Assembly (NCBI GenBank): GCA_023391335.1
Contig: JAEWBG010000023.1
Location: 1-24,694, forward strand
DNA from: Pseudomonadota bacterium
GTDB taxonomy: Bacteria > Pseudomonadota > Gammaproteobacteria > Steroidobacterales > Steroidobacteraceae
DNA length: 24,694 nucleotides
Direction of reading: 5' to 3'
The translations under genes and the position numbers were made by a program. Position 1 is the stretch's first letter, and the number at the start of each line of letters is the position of its first letter. Below are positions 1 through 8,667 of the stretch, one piece after another. The notes beneath the pieces were generated by a model. That model was not told where the DNA came from, did no database searches, and worked only from the letters and a program-made list of their open reading frames with translations.

Positions 1-260
1 GGCCGCTCTCGGCGTCCTGCCTTCGCGGCACTGGCACATCCATGTGCGGCGAAACGGGAAGAGTGCGTGGATCGGGGTTCGTGGTTCATGGATCGTCTAA
101 CCGCTAACCGCCTCCACGTCCTACACCTCACACCCTACACGTCCCTCCTACACACCTCACACGTCCCGCCCTACACCCCACGCAGGGTTCGCCGCCCCCT
201 ATCCCCGGCGTCCGCTCCTCTATAACATGCGCGGCCTTTTTCCCCGAAAGTCCCGCCCCT
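1..260. other. Non-coding region upstream of typA
   Basis: I see no credible gene here; an open frame on the minus strand is the antisense shadow of typA. The centre (76-176) is a degenerate period-7 repeat array, listed separately. A -10-like hexamer TATAAC lies at 221-226, about 35 bases before the typA GTG, but I find no convincing -35 at normal spacing. The last 20 bases before typA carry only a weak purine stretch (GAAAG, 246-250) as a ribosome binding site. Confidence 0.6.
76..176. repeat. Degenerate heptamer-periodic array
   Basis: Consecutive 7-base units can be read directly: GGTTCGT, GGTTCAT, GGATCGT (76-96), then CTAACCG twice (97-110), then CCTACAC, CTCACAC, CCTACAC (120-140), and further CTACAC/CTCACAC variants to about 176. 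From about 111 on the plus strand is almost free of G. The unit changes along the array while the 7-base period largely persists, unlike a simple slipped microsatellite. Function is unknown. It resembles the arrays at 15654-15680 and 24663-24694. Confidence 0.7.
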
Positions 261-2090
261 GTGTCCACCGATAAGCTTCGTAATATCGCCATCATCGCGC
301 ACGTCGATCATGGCAAGACCACTCTCGTCGATCAGCTTCTGAAACAGTCGGGCACGCTCGACGCACGAAAAATCGTGCCTGAGCGCGTGATGGATTCGAA
401 CGCGTTGGAGCGCGAACGCGGTATCACGATTCTCGCGAAGAACACCGCGATCCGTTGGCGCGATTACCGCATCAACATCGTCGATACGCCGGGGCACGCG
501 GACTTCGGCGGCGAAGTCGAACGCGTGTTGTCCATGGTGGACTCCGTGTTGCTGCTCGTTGATGCAGTCGACGGTCCGATGCCGCAAACCCGGTTCGTGA
601 CGCAAAAGGCGTTCGCCCATGGCCTGCGCCCGATCGTTGTCATCAATAAGATCGACCGCGATGAAGCGCGGCCGAGCTGGGTGCTGGATCAAACCTTCGA
701 TCTCTTCGATCGGCTTGGCGCGACCGACCAGCAACTCGACTTTCCGGTCGTTTATGCATCTGCTCTGCGCGGTTTCGCAGGCAACGATCCAAAAGAGCTC
801 GCATCGGATATGACCCCGCTGTTCGAAGCGATCGTCAAGAACTGCCCAGCGCCGGATGTGAATGCGGACGGGCCGCTACAGTTGCAAGTGAGCTTGCTCG
901 ACTACTCGAGCTACGTCGGTGCGATCGGAGTGGGCCGCATCAAGCGCGGCAAGTTGCGCCGCAATAGTGCAGTGACGGTGATCGATCGCGATGGCAACAC
1001 TCGCAACGAGCGCATCATTCAGGTGATGGGCTTCTTGGGACTCGATCGGGTCGAAGTCGAAGAAGCGAGTGCGGGCGACATCGTCGCGTTCGCAGGCATC
1101 GAGCATCCTGAAGTATCGGAAACCATTTGCGATCCGAACGCCGTCGAAGCGCTGCCGACGTTGGTCGTCGATGAGCCGACGATCAGCATGACGTTCGAAG
1201 TGAATACCTCTCCGTTCTGCGGGCGTGAAGGTAAGTTCGTCACCAGCCGTCAGATTCGCGAGCGACTCACCCGAGAAGCCGTGCACAACGTCGCGTTGCG
1301 TATTGAAGATACGGACGACCCGGACAAGCTGCGCGTCTACGGGCGCGGCGAACTACATCTGGGCGTGTTGCTCGAGAACATGCGCCGAGAAGGCTATGAA
1401 CTCGCGGTCTCAAGACCCCGCGTCGTCGTCAAGGAAATCGAAGGCCAGCTTTGTGAGCCGTACGAAACACTCACGATAGATCTCGATGAATGGGTCCAGG
1501 GCGGCGTCATGCAACAGCTTGGCGAGCGCGGCGGACAGCTCACCGGAATGCACTCGGACGGCAAAGGACGAACGCGCCTCGATTACCTCATCCCGTCTCG
1601 CGGCCTGATCGGATTTCAAACTGAGTTCCGCACCCTGACATCAGGTACGGGTCTCATGCATCACATCTTCGATCACTTCGGCCCGATGCTGAATCGCGAA
1701 ATCGGCCAGCGTCAAAACGGCGTGCTGATCTCGAATGGGCAGGGCAAGGCTTTGGCCTACGCGTTGTTCAACCTTCAAGAGCGCGGACGCCTATTCATCG
1801 GCCACGGCGATGAAGTGTACGAAGGCCAAATCGTGGGTATTCATAGTCGCGACAACGATCTCGTCGTCAATCCGCTCAAGGCCAAGAAGCTCACGAACAT
1901 GCGTGCAGCGGGACGCGATGAAAACATCATTTTGACGCCGCCGATTCGCTTCACGCTCGAACAAGCAATGGAGTTCATCCAAGACGACGAACTCGTCGAA
2001 GTGACTCCGGGGCAGATTCGCCTGCGCAAACGTGCGCTCAAGGAACATGAGCGCAAGCGTGCGGATCGGGTCGAGGAATCCGAAAAATAG
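261..2090 (+). CDS. typA: Ribosome-associated GTPase TypA/BipA
   Basis: This is a translational GTPase of the EF-G/LepA superfamily that binds ribosomes and supports 50S assembly and stress or cold adaptation. The 609-residue length matches the family (about 607). The G domain is intact: P-loop HVDHGKT at 14-20, switch I RGITI at 53-57, DTPGH at 75-79 and NKID at 129-132. Domain II follows at about 200-300, and the C-terminal part carries typical BipA blocks such as SRGLIGFQTEF. The start is GTG at 261, because translation from there gives the family N-terminus MSTDKLRNIAIIAHVDHG. The Shine-Dalgarno is weak, and TATAAC at 221-226 may be the -10. The lysine/arginine-rich tail is normal. A CACGGAG inverted repeat begins four bases after the stop. 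Confidence 0.97.
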   Translation: MSTDKLRNIAIIAHVDHGKTTLVDQLLKQSGTLDARKIVPERVMDSNALERERGITILAKNTAIRWRDYRINIVDTPGHADFGGEVERVLSMVDSVLLLVDAVDGPMPQTRFVTQKAFAHGLRPIVVINKIDRDEARPSWVLDQTFDLFDRLGATDQQLDFPVVYASALRGFAGNDPKELASDMTPLFEAIVKNCPAPDVNADGPLQLQVSLLDYSSYVGAIGVGRIKRGKLRRNSAVTVIDRDGNTRNERIIQVMGFLGLDRVEVEEASAGDIVAFAGIEHPEVSETICDPNAVEALPTLVVDEPTISMTFEVNTSPFCGREGKFVTSRQIRERLTREAVHNVALRIEDTDDPDKLRVYGRGELHLGVLLENMRREGYELAVSRPRVVVKEIEGQLCEPYETLTIDLDEWVQGGVMQQLGERGGQLTGMHSDGKGRTRLDYLIPSRGLIGFQTEFRTLTSGTGLMHHIFDHFGPMLNREIGQRQNGVLISNGQGKALAYALFNLQERGRLFIGHGDEVYEGQIVGIHSRDNDLVVNPLKAKKLTNMRAAGRDENIILTPPIRFTLEQAMEFIQDDELVEVTPGQIRLRKRALKEHERKRADRVEESEK

Positions 2091-2093
2091 AAA

Positions 2094-2172
2094 TTCCACG
2101 GAGAACACGGAGAACACGGAGGCAAGAATGCTTTCGTGTTCCGTCTCCGTGCCCTCGGCGATCTCCGTGGAA
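2094..2172. repeat. CACGGAG inverted-repeat element, copy 1
   Basis: Outer arms TTCCACGGAGA (2094-2104) and TCTCCGTGGAA (2162-2172) are perfectly complementary over 11 bp. Inside the left arm the 9-base unit CACGGAGAA recurs, giving three CACGGAG cores between 2098 and 2122. The right half carries CTCCGTG at about 2145-2151 and again in the terminal arm. The element starts four bases after the typA stop. There is no T-run, so it is not a classical terminator, although the transcript could fold. A longer relative lies at 8521-8656. Confidence 0.75.
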
Positions 2173-2374
2173 ATATTCCGATTCTTCGCGCGACTAAACA
2201 TAAGTCACGAAAAAACCTGACGCACTTCTCAGGGATTGACGTAAAAGCGCGATCCATTTCACACCACCGTCATGGGTGGCGTCTTACGATTCCCGAAAAT
2301 CTGCACTGGCTCACACTCGCCTTTCGCGGATAAACGTGCGGCGCAGCAGCGTCCGCTTGGGGATCGAAGGGCGC

Positions 2375-5300
2375 ATGCACCGACTGCTCGACCAGCAAAT
2401 CAAAAAGGCGACTCGCGCCAATGGCGAGTTGGACCTCGACGCTTTGTACGCGAGCGTGACGAAGACGTACGTCGCGATGGACGAAGAGCGTCGCGGCATC
2501 GTGCGTTCGATGCAGTTGATGTCCGATGAAGCTGCCGCGCTTACGCGTGAGCTCAAGCAAAGCACTGCCGCTCAGTTGCAGGCGGTTTTCGATCACGTCA
2601 AAGACGCCATTCTTACGGCCGACGAAGCCGGGCACATCGTATCGGTCAATGCGACCGGGCAACGCATCTTTGGTTACACCGAATCGGAAATGCTAGGGCG
2701 CCCGCTGAGCTTTCTGCTTCCGCAGCTCGCGTCGGCTGAGCCGTTGTCGTACGAATTAGATCAGCTCGCTTCCCAGCTCGAAGACACGCAAATCGATTTG
2801 GCCGCACACGAAACTTGCGGCTTGCACGCAAGCGGTAGCCAGTTCAGTGCTGAGCTGGCGGTGAGCAAGACCCTGCTGAAACGCAAAGCGGTCTACATTG
2901 TGTGTTTGCGCGATACGTCAGAGCGCAAGGCCGCCGAAGCAGCATTGAGAGACAGCGAAGCGCGCTATCGCTCGCTGGTCGAGCACGCTCCCGAGATCAT
3001 CGTGGTGGTCGATGTTGAGCGAAATGTGCTCGTCGACGTGAATGAGAATGCGGTCCGCTTCTTCCAGATGGATCGCGAAGCGTTGCTGCGCATCAGTCCG
3101 AACGAACTAAGTCCCGCATTTCAGCCCGACGGCACGGCCTCTGCTGAAGGTAATCGCGCTTATTTCGAACGTACACTGGCGGGCGAAACGCCTGCACTCG
3201 AGTGGGTCTACCGTGATGCGTCGAGCGTAGAGATTCCATGCGAAGTGCGGTGGGTGAAATTGCAGTCGGGTGCTCAGCAGCTCATCCGCGGCAGCATCAC
3301 TGATATCACCGAACGCAAGCGCGCCGAGTTGATGGCGGCCGGCGAAAGACGAGTCTTCGAACGTTTGGCGGCGAACGTAGATCTCCCGGTGACGCTCGAG
3401 GCCATCACCGATGTCATAGAACGCGTTGCCCAAGGTTCGGTGTGCGCGATCCGCATGCTCAACGAGGATGGATCGCAATTGCACATTTGCGCAGCGCCCA
3501 ATCTGCCCACCGACTATTTAAAGCGCATGTCGAGCGTCGCGGTTGCTGCTCGCAATGGATCTTGTGCCGCGGCCGCATATTTGCAGCGCCAAGTCATCGT
3601 CGCAGACATTGGGCGCGACGCCCTGTGGGATTGCAGTCGTGACGCCGCATTGACGAGTGGCCTTCGCAGTTGCTGGTCCACGCTGATTCACGCATCGGAC
3701 GGACGCATGCTGGGAACGCTGGCGTTGTACTTCAAGACGCAGCGCAGTCCTTTGCGCCGCGATTTCGAACTGATGAGCCGCATGACGCAGCTTGCAGGCA
3801 TCGCGATCGAGCGACGGCTCGCGGAGAATGCACTTCGTGCGAGCGAGGCGCGGTATCGGCGCTTGTTCGACAACGTGATGGAAGGCGTTTACAGCTCGAC
3901 TCGCGAGGGCAGATTCTTGAGCGTCAACCCGACGTTGGCGCGCATGGTCGGATTCGCATCGCCGGCAGAGCTCTTGGCTACGCCGCCAGAATCCATTTAT
4001 CTCGATGCGTCAGAGCGGCGCGCCATCATCGAGACGCTCGAAACCCAAGGCGAGGTGCGCAACGCAGAGTTCCGATTGCGGCGCCTTGATGGCACCGTGC
4101 TGACAGTCATCGAAAATGCTCGAGTCGTTCGAGATGCATCGGGCGTTGTGATCGGTTACGAGGGAACCATCGCGGACATCACCGAGCGCAAGCAGGCGGA
4201 GACCGAAGTCTTCGAAGCCAAAGAAAAGGCTCAGGTCACGTTGCAGTCCATCGGCGATGCGGTGATCACCACGGATGCAGAAGGGCGCATCGAGTACTTG
4301 AATCCGGTGGCCGAAGATTTGACCGGATGGGGAACGCTCGAAGTGCACGGCCGCGCGCTCACGGATGTCTTCAACATTATCAACGAAGTGACTCGCGAGC
4401 CCCTGGAAGATCCCGTGTCGAGGACGCTGCGCGAAGGTCGTGTCATCGCGATTTCAGACCAAACCGTGCTCGTGAACCGCCGCGGTCAAGAAATTGCAAT
4501 TCAAGATTCCGCTGCGCCGATTCGCGATCGGTCGGGCAAGATCATCGGCGCCGTGATGGTGTTCCATGATGTGAGTAAGGAGCGGCGGCTGCGTCGCGCG
4601 CTTGCTTATCAGGCGAGCCACGATGCATTGACTGGGCTGATCAATCGTCGCGAGTTCGAAAATCGTCTTAACGAAGCGCTCATCACTGCGCGCATCAATA
4701 CGATGACGACGCATGTGCTGCTGTACGTCGATCTCGATCAGTTCAAGCTCGTAAACGACACCTGCGGGCATCAGGCTGGCGATCGGCTGTTGAAGCAAAT
4801 CACAGGCATTCTGCAGACTCGCATCCGCAATGGCGACACGATCGCACGCTTGGGCGGCGATGAGTTCGGCATCTTGTTACAGGACTGCACAGCGGAGCGC
4901 GCCGGCAAGATTGCCGACAGCTTGCGTCAGGCGATTCGCGAATTCCGCTTCGAGTGGCAAGAGCGTTCGATGAACGTCGGTGCGAGCATTGGATTCGTGG
5001 AAATCAATCGCGATAGCGAAAGCATTGCAAGCGTGATGAGCGCCGCCGATGTGGCTTGCTATGCGGCCAAGGACTCAGGCCGCAATCGCGTTCACATGTA
5101 TCAGCACGGTTCCGCACCCGAACGCCACCGTGAGATGCAGTGGGTTTCGCGACTCACGCGAGCATGCGACGAAAATCGTCTCGAGCTGTACTACCAGCCG
5201 ATCGTGCCGATCGGCAACAACCGCGATCCGCGCGGGCACTATGAATTATTGTTGCGAATGCGAGGTGAGCAGGGCGAGTTGGTGCATCCCGCTGAGTTCA

Positions 5301-5935
5301 TTCCGGCCGCCGAGCGTTACAACATCATGCCGATGATCGATCGATGGGTCGTGCGCCAGGCACTAGGCGCGCTCGCTCACTATCGGCACGAGGGCGATCC
5401 GCGCCATGCGTACACGTTATCGATCAATCTGTCCGGCACGTCGCTCAACGACGATCGGTTTCTCGAATTCTTGATCAACGAGCTGCAAACGTACGATCTG
5501 AGCCCCGGCGCTGTGTGCTTCGAGATCACCGAGACCGCTGCGATTTCCAACCTAGCGAATGTGATCCACTTCATGAAGGAGTTTCGTTCGCGCGGTTGCC
5601 AGTTCTCGCTCGATGACTTCGGCAGCGGCCTATCGTCCTTCATGTACTTAAAGAACCTGCCTGTCGATTACTTGAAGATCGACGGACAGTTCATTCAAAA
5701 CGTCACCACCGATCACGTTGACCGCAGCATGGTTGAGGCGATCACCCAGATCGGTCACGCGATGGGCATCAAAACGATCGCCGAGCGAGTCGAATCGGCT
5801 GAGGTGCTCGCGTGTCTTGCCGAGATCGGCGTGGGATATGCGCAAGGCATATTCGTCTCCTCGCCCCAATCGGTCGAGGCGCTCAGCCGCATCACCCGTA
5901 CGCATCCGCGCCTGAAATTGGTCCATTCGGCTTAG
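2375..5935 (+). CDS. PAS/GAF-regulated GGDEF-EAL cyclic-di-GMP protein
   Basis: This is a probable bifunctional c-di-GMP enzyme with a large cytoplasmic sensory part and no membrane segment. With 1186 residues from ATG 2375 the order is: short coiled N-terminus, PAS (about 65-187), PAS (192-317), GAF (327-482), PAS (489-607), PAS (619-737), GGDEF (742-912), EAL (920-1175). The cyclase motif GGDEF is at 827-831, and an RxxD inhibitory site (818-821) lies five residues upstream, as in product-inhibited cyclases. In the EAL domain the signature reads ELLLR (E957), keeping ExLxR. N1018, the E1050/E1053 pair, DD 1080-1081, K1101, E1137 and Q1157 are at the expected positions, so phosphodiesterase activity is plausible. 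The start was chosen because GAAGGG precedes ATG 2375 and MHRLLDQQIKK resembles other PAS-GGDEF N-termini; GTG 2276 would add 33 residues. Its input signals are unknown. Confidence 0.93.
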   Translation: MHRLLDQQIKKATRANGELDLDALYASVTKTYVAMDEERRGIVRSMQLMSDEAAALTRELKQSTAAQLQAVFDHVKDAILTADEAGHIVSVNATGQRIFGYTESEMLGRPLSFLLPQLASAEPLSYELDQLASQLEDTQIDLAAHETCGLHASGSQFSAELAVSKTLLKRKAVYIVCLRDTSERKAAEAALRDSEARYRSLVEHAPEIIVVVDVERNVLVDVNENAVRFFQMDREALLRISPNELSPAFQPDGTASAEGNRAYFERTLAGETPALEWVYRDASSVEIPCEVRWVKLQSGAQQLIRGSITDITERKRAELMAAGERRVFERLAANVDLPVTLEAITDVIERVAQGSVCAIRMLNEDGSQLHICAAPNLPTDYLKRMSSVAVAARNGSCAAAAYLQRQVIVADIGRDALWDCSRDAALTSGLRSCWSTLIHASDGRMLGTLALYFKTQRSPLRRDFELMSRMTQLAGIAIERRLAENALRASEARYRRLFDNVMEGVYSSTREGRFLSVNPTLARMVGFASPAELLATPPESIYLDASERRAIIETLETQGEVRNAEFRLRRLDGTVLTVIENARVVRDASGVVIGYEGTIADITERKQAETEVFEAKEKAQVTLQSIGDAVITTDAEGRIEYLNPVAEDLTGWGTLEVHGRALTDVFNIINEVTREPLEDPVSRTLREGRVIAISDQTVLVNRRGQEIAIQDSAAPIRDRSGKIIGAVMVFHDVSKERRLRRALAYQASHDALTGLINRREFENRLNEALITARINTMTTHVLLYVDLDQFKLVNDTCGHQAGDRLLKQITGILQTRIRNGDTIARLGGDEFGILLQDCTAERAGKIADSLRQAIREFRFEWQERSMNVGASIGFVEINRDSESIASVMSAADVACYAAKDSGRNRVHMYQHGSAPERHREMQWVSRLTRACDENRLELYYQPIVPIGNNRDPRGHYELLLRMRGEQGELVHPAEFIPAAERYNIMPMIDRWVVRQALGALAHYRHEGDPRHAYTLSINLSGTSLNDDRFLEFLINELQTYDLSPGAVCFEITETAAISNLANVIHFMKEFRSRGCQFSLDDFGSGLSSFMYLKNLPVDYLKIDGQFIQNVTTDHVDRSMVEAITQIGHAMGIKTIAERVESAEVLACLAEIGVGYAQGIFVSSPQSVEALSRITRTHPRLKLVHSA

Positions 5936-6019
5936 TCGCCGCTAGCCGCTTCGTCCATATGGCCAGGCGGGCGCCGGACGTGCGATCCTCCGCGGCCTCT
6001 CATTCGACCGGATCCCCGC

Positions 6020-7486
6020 GTGGACGCCAATCAATTCAGCCTTTGGGTCAAGCAAGTCGACAGCTGGGTTTGGAGCTCGGCGCTGATCTATTTGTGCCTC
6101 GGTGCCGGCTTGTTCTTTTCCATCCGCACCCGCTTCATGCAGGTGCGCGGCTTCAAGGAAATGATCCGACTCACCACGTCGGGAAAGAAATCCGAAGCGG
6201 GCGTGTCTTCATTCCAAGCATTAGCCATTTCGCTATCGGGGCGCATCGGCATCGGCAACATCGCCGGCATAGCGACGGCAATTACAGCAGGGGGTCCTGG
6301 TGCAATTTTTTGGATGTGGGTGATGGCATTCCTCGGTGCATCGACTTCTTACATCGAGTGCACACTCGCGCAGATCTACAAACAGAAAGACGATCACGGA
6401 CAGTATCGCGGCGGACCCGCGTACTACATCGAAAAGGGCATGGGCCAGAAGTGGTACGCGATCGTGTTCGCAGTCGCCACGGTTATCGCCACCGGATTGT
6501 TACTGCCGGGAATCCAAGCAAACGGTATGGCCGACAGCATCGCGAATGCATGGCATGTCCCCACATGGATCACGGCCATTGGCGTCGTATTGGTATTGGC
6601 CATCATCATTCTCGGTGGCGTCAAACGCATCGCGACCTTTGCTGAGTTCGTGGTGCCGTTCATGGCCGCGGGCTACATGCTGATGGCGATCACGATCCTC
6701 GTGCTGAACGCAGGCAAAGTACCGGACATGTTTCGGCTCATCTTCGACAACGCTTTCAGCGCCAAGGCGCAATTCGGCGCCATCATTGGCTTGGCGATCC
6801 AATGGGGCGTCAAACGCGGCATTTATGCGAACGAAGCCGGCCAAGGTACGGGCCCTCACTCTGCCGCCGCCGCGGAAGTGTCGCATCCTTCCAAGCAAGG
6901 CTACGTGCAAGCGTTTTCGATTTACTTCGATACCGCAGTCGTCTGTACGTCGACCGCCTTCATGATTCTGTGCACCGGTAAGTACAACGTTGCGAATCCG
7001 GCGGGCGGCATGCTCGTCGAGAATCTTCCGGGCGTGGAAACCGGTCCTGCCTATACACAAGCGGCTGTTGAATCGGTCTTCGCGGGAGTGGGGCCTGGCT
7101 TCGTCGCGCTGGCAATTATGTTCTTCGCCTTCACGACCCTCGTGGCGTACTACTACATGGCGGAAACCAACCTCGAGTACATCGCCAAGAACAAAGCCCC
7201 GCGTTGGGCGGTGATGCTCCTCAAATTAGGAATGATGATCTCCGTTGGATTTGGCGCGATTCGCAGCGCCCAGCTCGCTTGGGATCTTGGCAGCATTGGC
7301 GTCGGCATCATGGCGTGGCTCAACATCATCGCCATTCTCATCCTGCAGAAACCTGCGTTGGTGTCTTTGAAAGATTACGAAGCACAGAAGAAGCAGGGCA
7401 TCGATCCGGTGTTCGATCCGGACCGGGTGGGAATCAAGAACGCGAACCTGTGGCGCGCCTCGCCGCCGGATGCGCCGTCCGCTTGA
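6020..7486 (+). CDS. Alanine/glycine:cation symporter (AGCS family)
   Basis: This is a sodium- or proton-coupled importer of small amino acids (alanine, glycine) in the inner membrane. The 488-residue protein has about 11 hydrophobic segments. Family signatures are SGRIGIGNIAGIATAITAGG at about 72-92 and the block NEAGQGTGPHSAAAAEVSHP at 271-290, followed by QGYVQAFSIYFDT and VCTSTAFMIL. The GTG at 6020 gives the usual short cytoplasmic N-terminus before the first helix (about 16-36), but no good Shine-Dalgarno precedes it. It lies 84 bases after the GGDEF/EAL gene and 11 bases before dusA. No substrate can be assigned more precisely; the gap to the upstream gene shows no obvious terminator. 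Confidence 0.92.
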   Translation: MDANQFSLWVKQVDSWVWSSALIYLCLGAGLFFSIRTRFMQVRGFKEMIRLTTSGKKSEAGVSSFQALAISLSGRIGIGNIAGIATAITAGGPGAIFWMWVMAFLGASTSYIECTLAQIYKQKDDHGQYRGGPAYYIEKGMGQKWYAIVFAVATVIATGLLLPGIQANGMADSIANAWHVPTWITAIGVVLVLAIIILGGVKRIATFAEFVVPFMAAGYMLMAITILVLNAGKVPDMFRLIFDNAFSAKAQFGAIIGLAIQWGVKRGIYANEAGQGTGPHSAAAAEVSHPSKQGYVQAFSIYFDTAVVCTSTAFMILCTGKYNVANPAGGMLVENLPGVETGPAYTQAAVESVFAGVGPGFVALAIMFFAFTTLVAYYYMAETNLEYIAKNKAPRWAVMLLKLGMMISVGFGAIRSAQLAWDLGSIGVGIMAWLNIIAILILQKPALVSLKDYEAQKKQGIDPVFDPDRVGIKNANLWRASPPDAPSA

Positions 7487-7497
7487 GATTCGCTTCG

Positions 7498-8505
7498 ATG
7501 TCCGAACCGAGCCATTTGAATGCCATCGATCGACGCGTCAGCGTCGCGCCGATGATGGATTACACAGATCGTCATTGCCGGTACTTCCTGCGACTGATCA
7601 GTCCGACCGCGCTGCTTTATACGGAGATGATCACGTCTGCGGCGATCGTGCGCGGCGGAGCGACACGATTGCTCGAGTTTGATCCGCGTGAGCATCCCGT
7701 CGCCCTGCAGTTGGGCGGAAGCGATCCCAAAGAGCTTGCGATTGCGGCGCGCATCGGCGCGGAGATGGGTTACGACGAGATCAATCTGAACTGCGGATGT
7801 CCAAGCGATCGTGTGCAGAGCGGGCGCTTCGGCGCATGTTTGATGGGCGAGCCGCAATTGGTTGCTGAATGCGTTGCTGCCATGCGCGAAGTAGTCCGCG
7901 TTCCGGTCACGGTGAAGAATCGGATTGGCATCGAGCCTATGCCCGATCCGCGAGTCGACGAAGCGGAGTTCCTCGTTAACTTCATCGAGACTGTTGCTGG
8001 CGCGGGATGCACAACATTCATCGTCCACGCACGGCAAGCGGTATTGAAAGGTTTAAGCCCTAAAGAGAATCGCGAGATTCCGCCGCTGCGATATGACGTC
8101 GTGAAATCCGTGCGCGCACAGTTTCCGCAGCTCACGTTCGTCGTGAACGGCGGCGTGAAAACCGTTGAGGACGTGCTCGCTCACTTGCAAGACTTCGATG
8201 GGGCGATGATCGGCCGCGAGGCGTATCAGAATCCTTACCTGCTGGCTCACTTACATCGCGTCATCTATGAACCGCAGTCAGAGCTGCCGAATCGCGAAGA
8301 AATCATTCGCGAGTACACCTCGTATGTTCGTGCTCGGCTGGCGGAAGGGCATCGGCTTCGCGGCATGATTCGCCATGTTCAAGGGCTTTATGCCGGCCTG
8401 CCGAATGTTCGTTCTTGGCGGCGATTCCTTTCTGAGCAGGCCTCATCGCCAGCGGCGAATGCCGATGTGTTGTTGGATGCGCTGCGGATTGTTCGCGCTG
8501 CTTAG
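7498..8505 (+). CDS. dusA: tRNA-dihydrouridine(20/20a) synthase DusA
   Basis: This is an FMN- and NADPH-dependent enzyme that reduces uridine 20/20a in the tRNA D-loop. It has 335 residues, matching DusA (about 330-345). Recognition blocks are VAPMMDYTDRHCRYF near the N-terminus, NLNCGCPSDRVQSGRFGACL with the catalytic cysteine at residue 101, HARQAVLKGLSPKENREIPP, and the FMN-phosphate loop around NGGVKTVED. The KGLSPKENR block is characteristic of DusA rather than DusB or DusC. The start is ATG 7498, because upstream codons in this frame lie inside the symporter gene. The gap from the symporter stop is 11 bases, so co-transcription is possible. It is convergent with the M28 peptidase gene. 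Confidence 0.95.
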   Translation: MSEPSHLNAIDRRVSVAPMMDYTDRHCRYFLRLISPTALLYTEMITSAAIVRGGATRLLEFDPREHPVALQLGGSDPKELAIAARIGAEMGYDEINLNCGCPSDRVQSGRFGACLMGEPQLVAECVAAMREVVRVPVTVKNRIGIEPMPDPRVDEAEFLVNFIETVAGAGCTTFIVHARQAVLKGLSPKENREIPPLRYDVVKSVRAQFPQLTFVVNGGVKTVEDVLAHLQDFDGAMIGREAYQNPYLLAHLHRVIYEPQSELPNREEIIREYTSYVRARLAEGHRLRGMIRHVQGLYAGLPNVRSWRRFLSEQASSPAANADVLLDALRIVRAA

Positions 8506-8520
8506 ACTCTGAGAAGAAGT

Positions 8521-8656
8521 CTCCACGGAGGACACGGAGAGCACGGAGCAAACACAGGCATCAAGAGAGCGAGCAAAGGCGCAACGCACGCGCGAGCGTT
8601 TCCGCTCTTTCTGGCGATTGTGTCTGGTCTCCGTGATCTCTGTGTCCTCCGTGGAG
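8521..8656. repeat. CACGGAG inverted-repeat element, copy 2 (long hairpin)
   Basis: The outer arms at 8521-8540 and 8637-8656 are complementary at 19 of 20 positions and begin with CTCCACGGAGGACAC. Pairing continues inward imperfectly: GCACGGAG (8541-8548) faces CTCCGTGA (8629-8636), then ACACA faces TGTGT, and the central AGAGAGCGAG region (about 8564-8573) faces CGCTCTTTC (about 8603-8611). The roughly 136-base element fills the gap between the convergent dusA and peptidase genes. Core sequence and placement right after a stop codon are shared with copy 1 at 2094-2172. It could act as a bidirectional transcript end, although no T-run is present. It encodes nothing that I can see. Confidence 0.8.
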
Positions 8657-8667
8657 ATACTCCGCTC

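Noticed and set aside
2236..2264. TTGACG as a -35 for the GGDEF/EAL gene
   Set aside because: No -10-like hexamer occurs at 16-18 bases (TCACAC at best), so a promoter call is not supported.
5812..6645. Open frame of about 277 codons spanning the EAL gene end and symporter start
   Set aside because: It overlaps two well-supported genes in another frame, shows no domain and is rich in Arg/His, as expected of a frame shadow.
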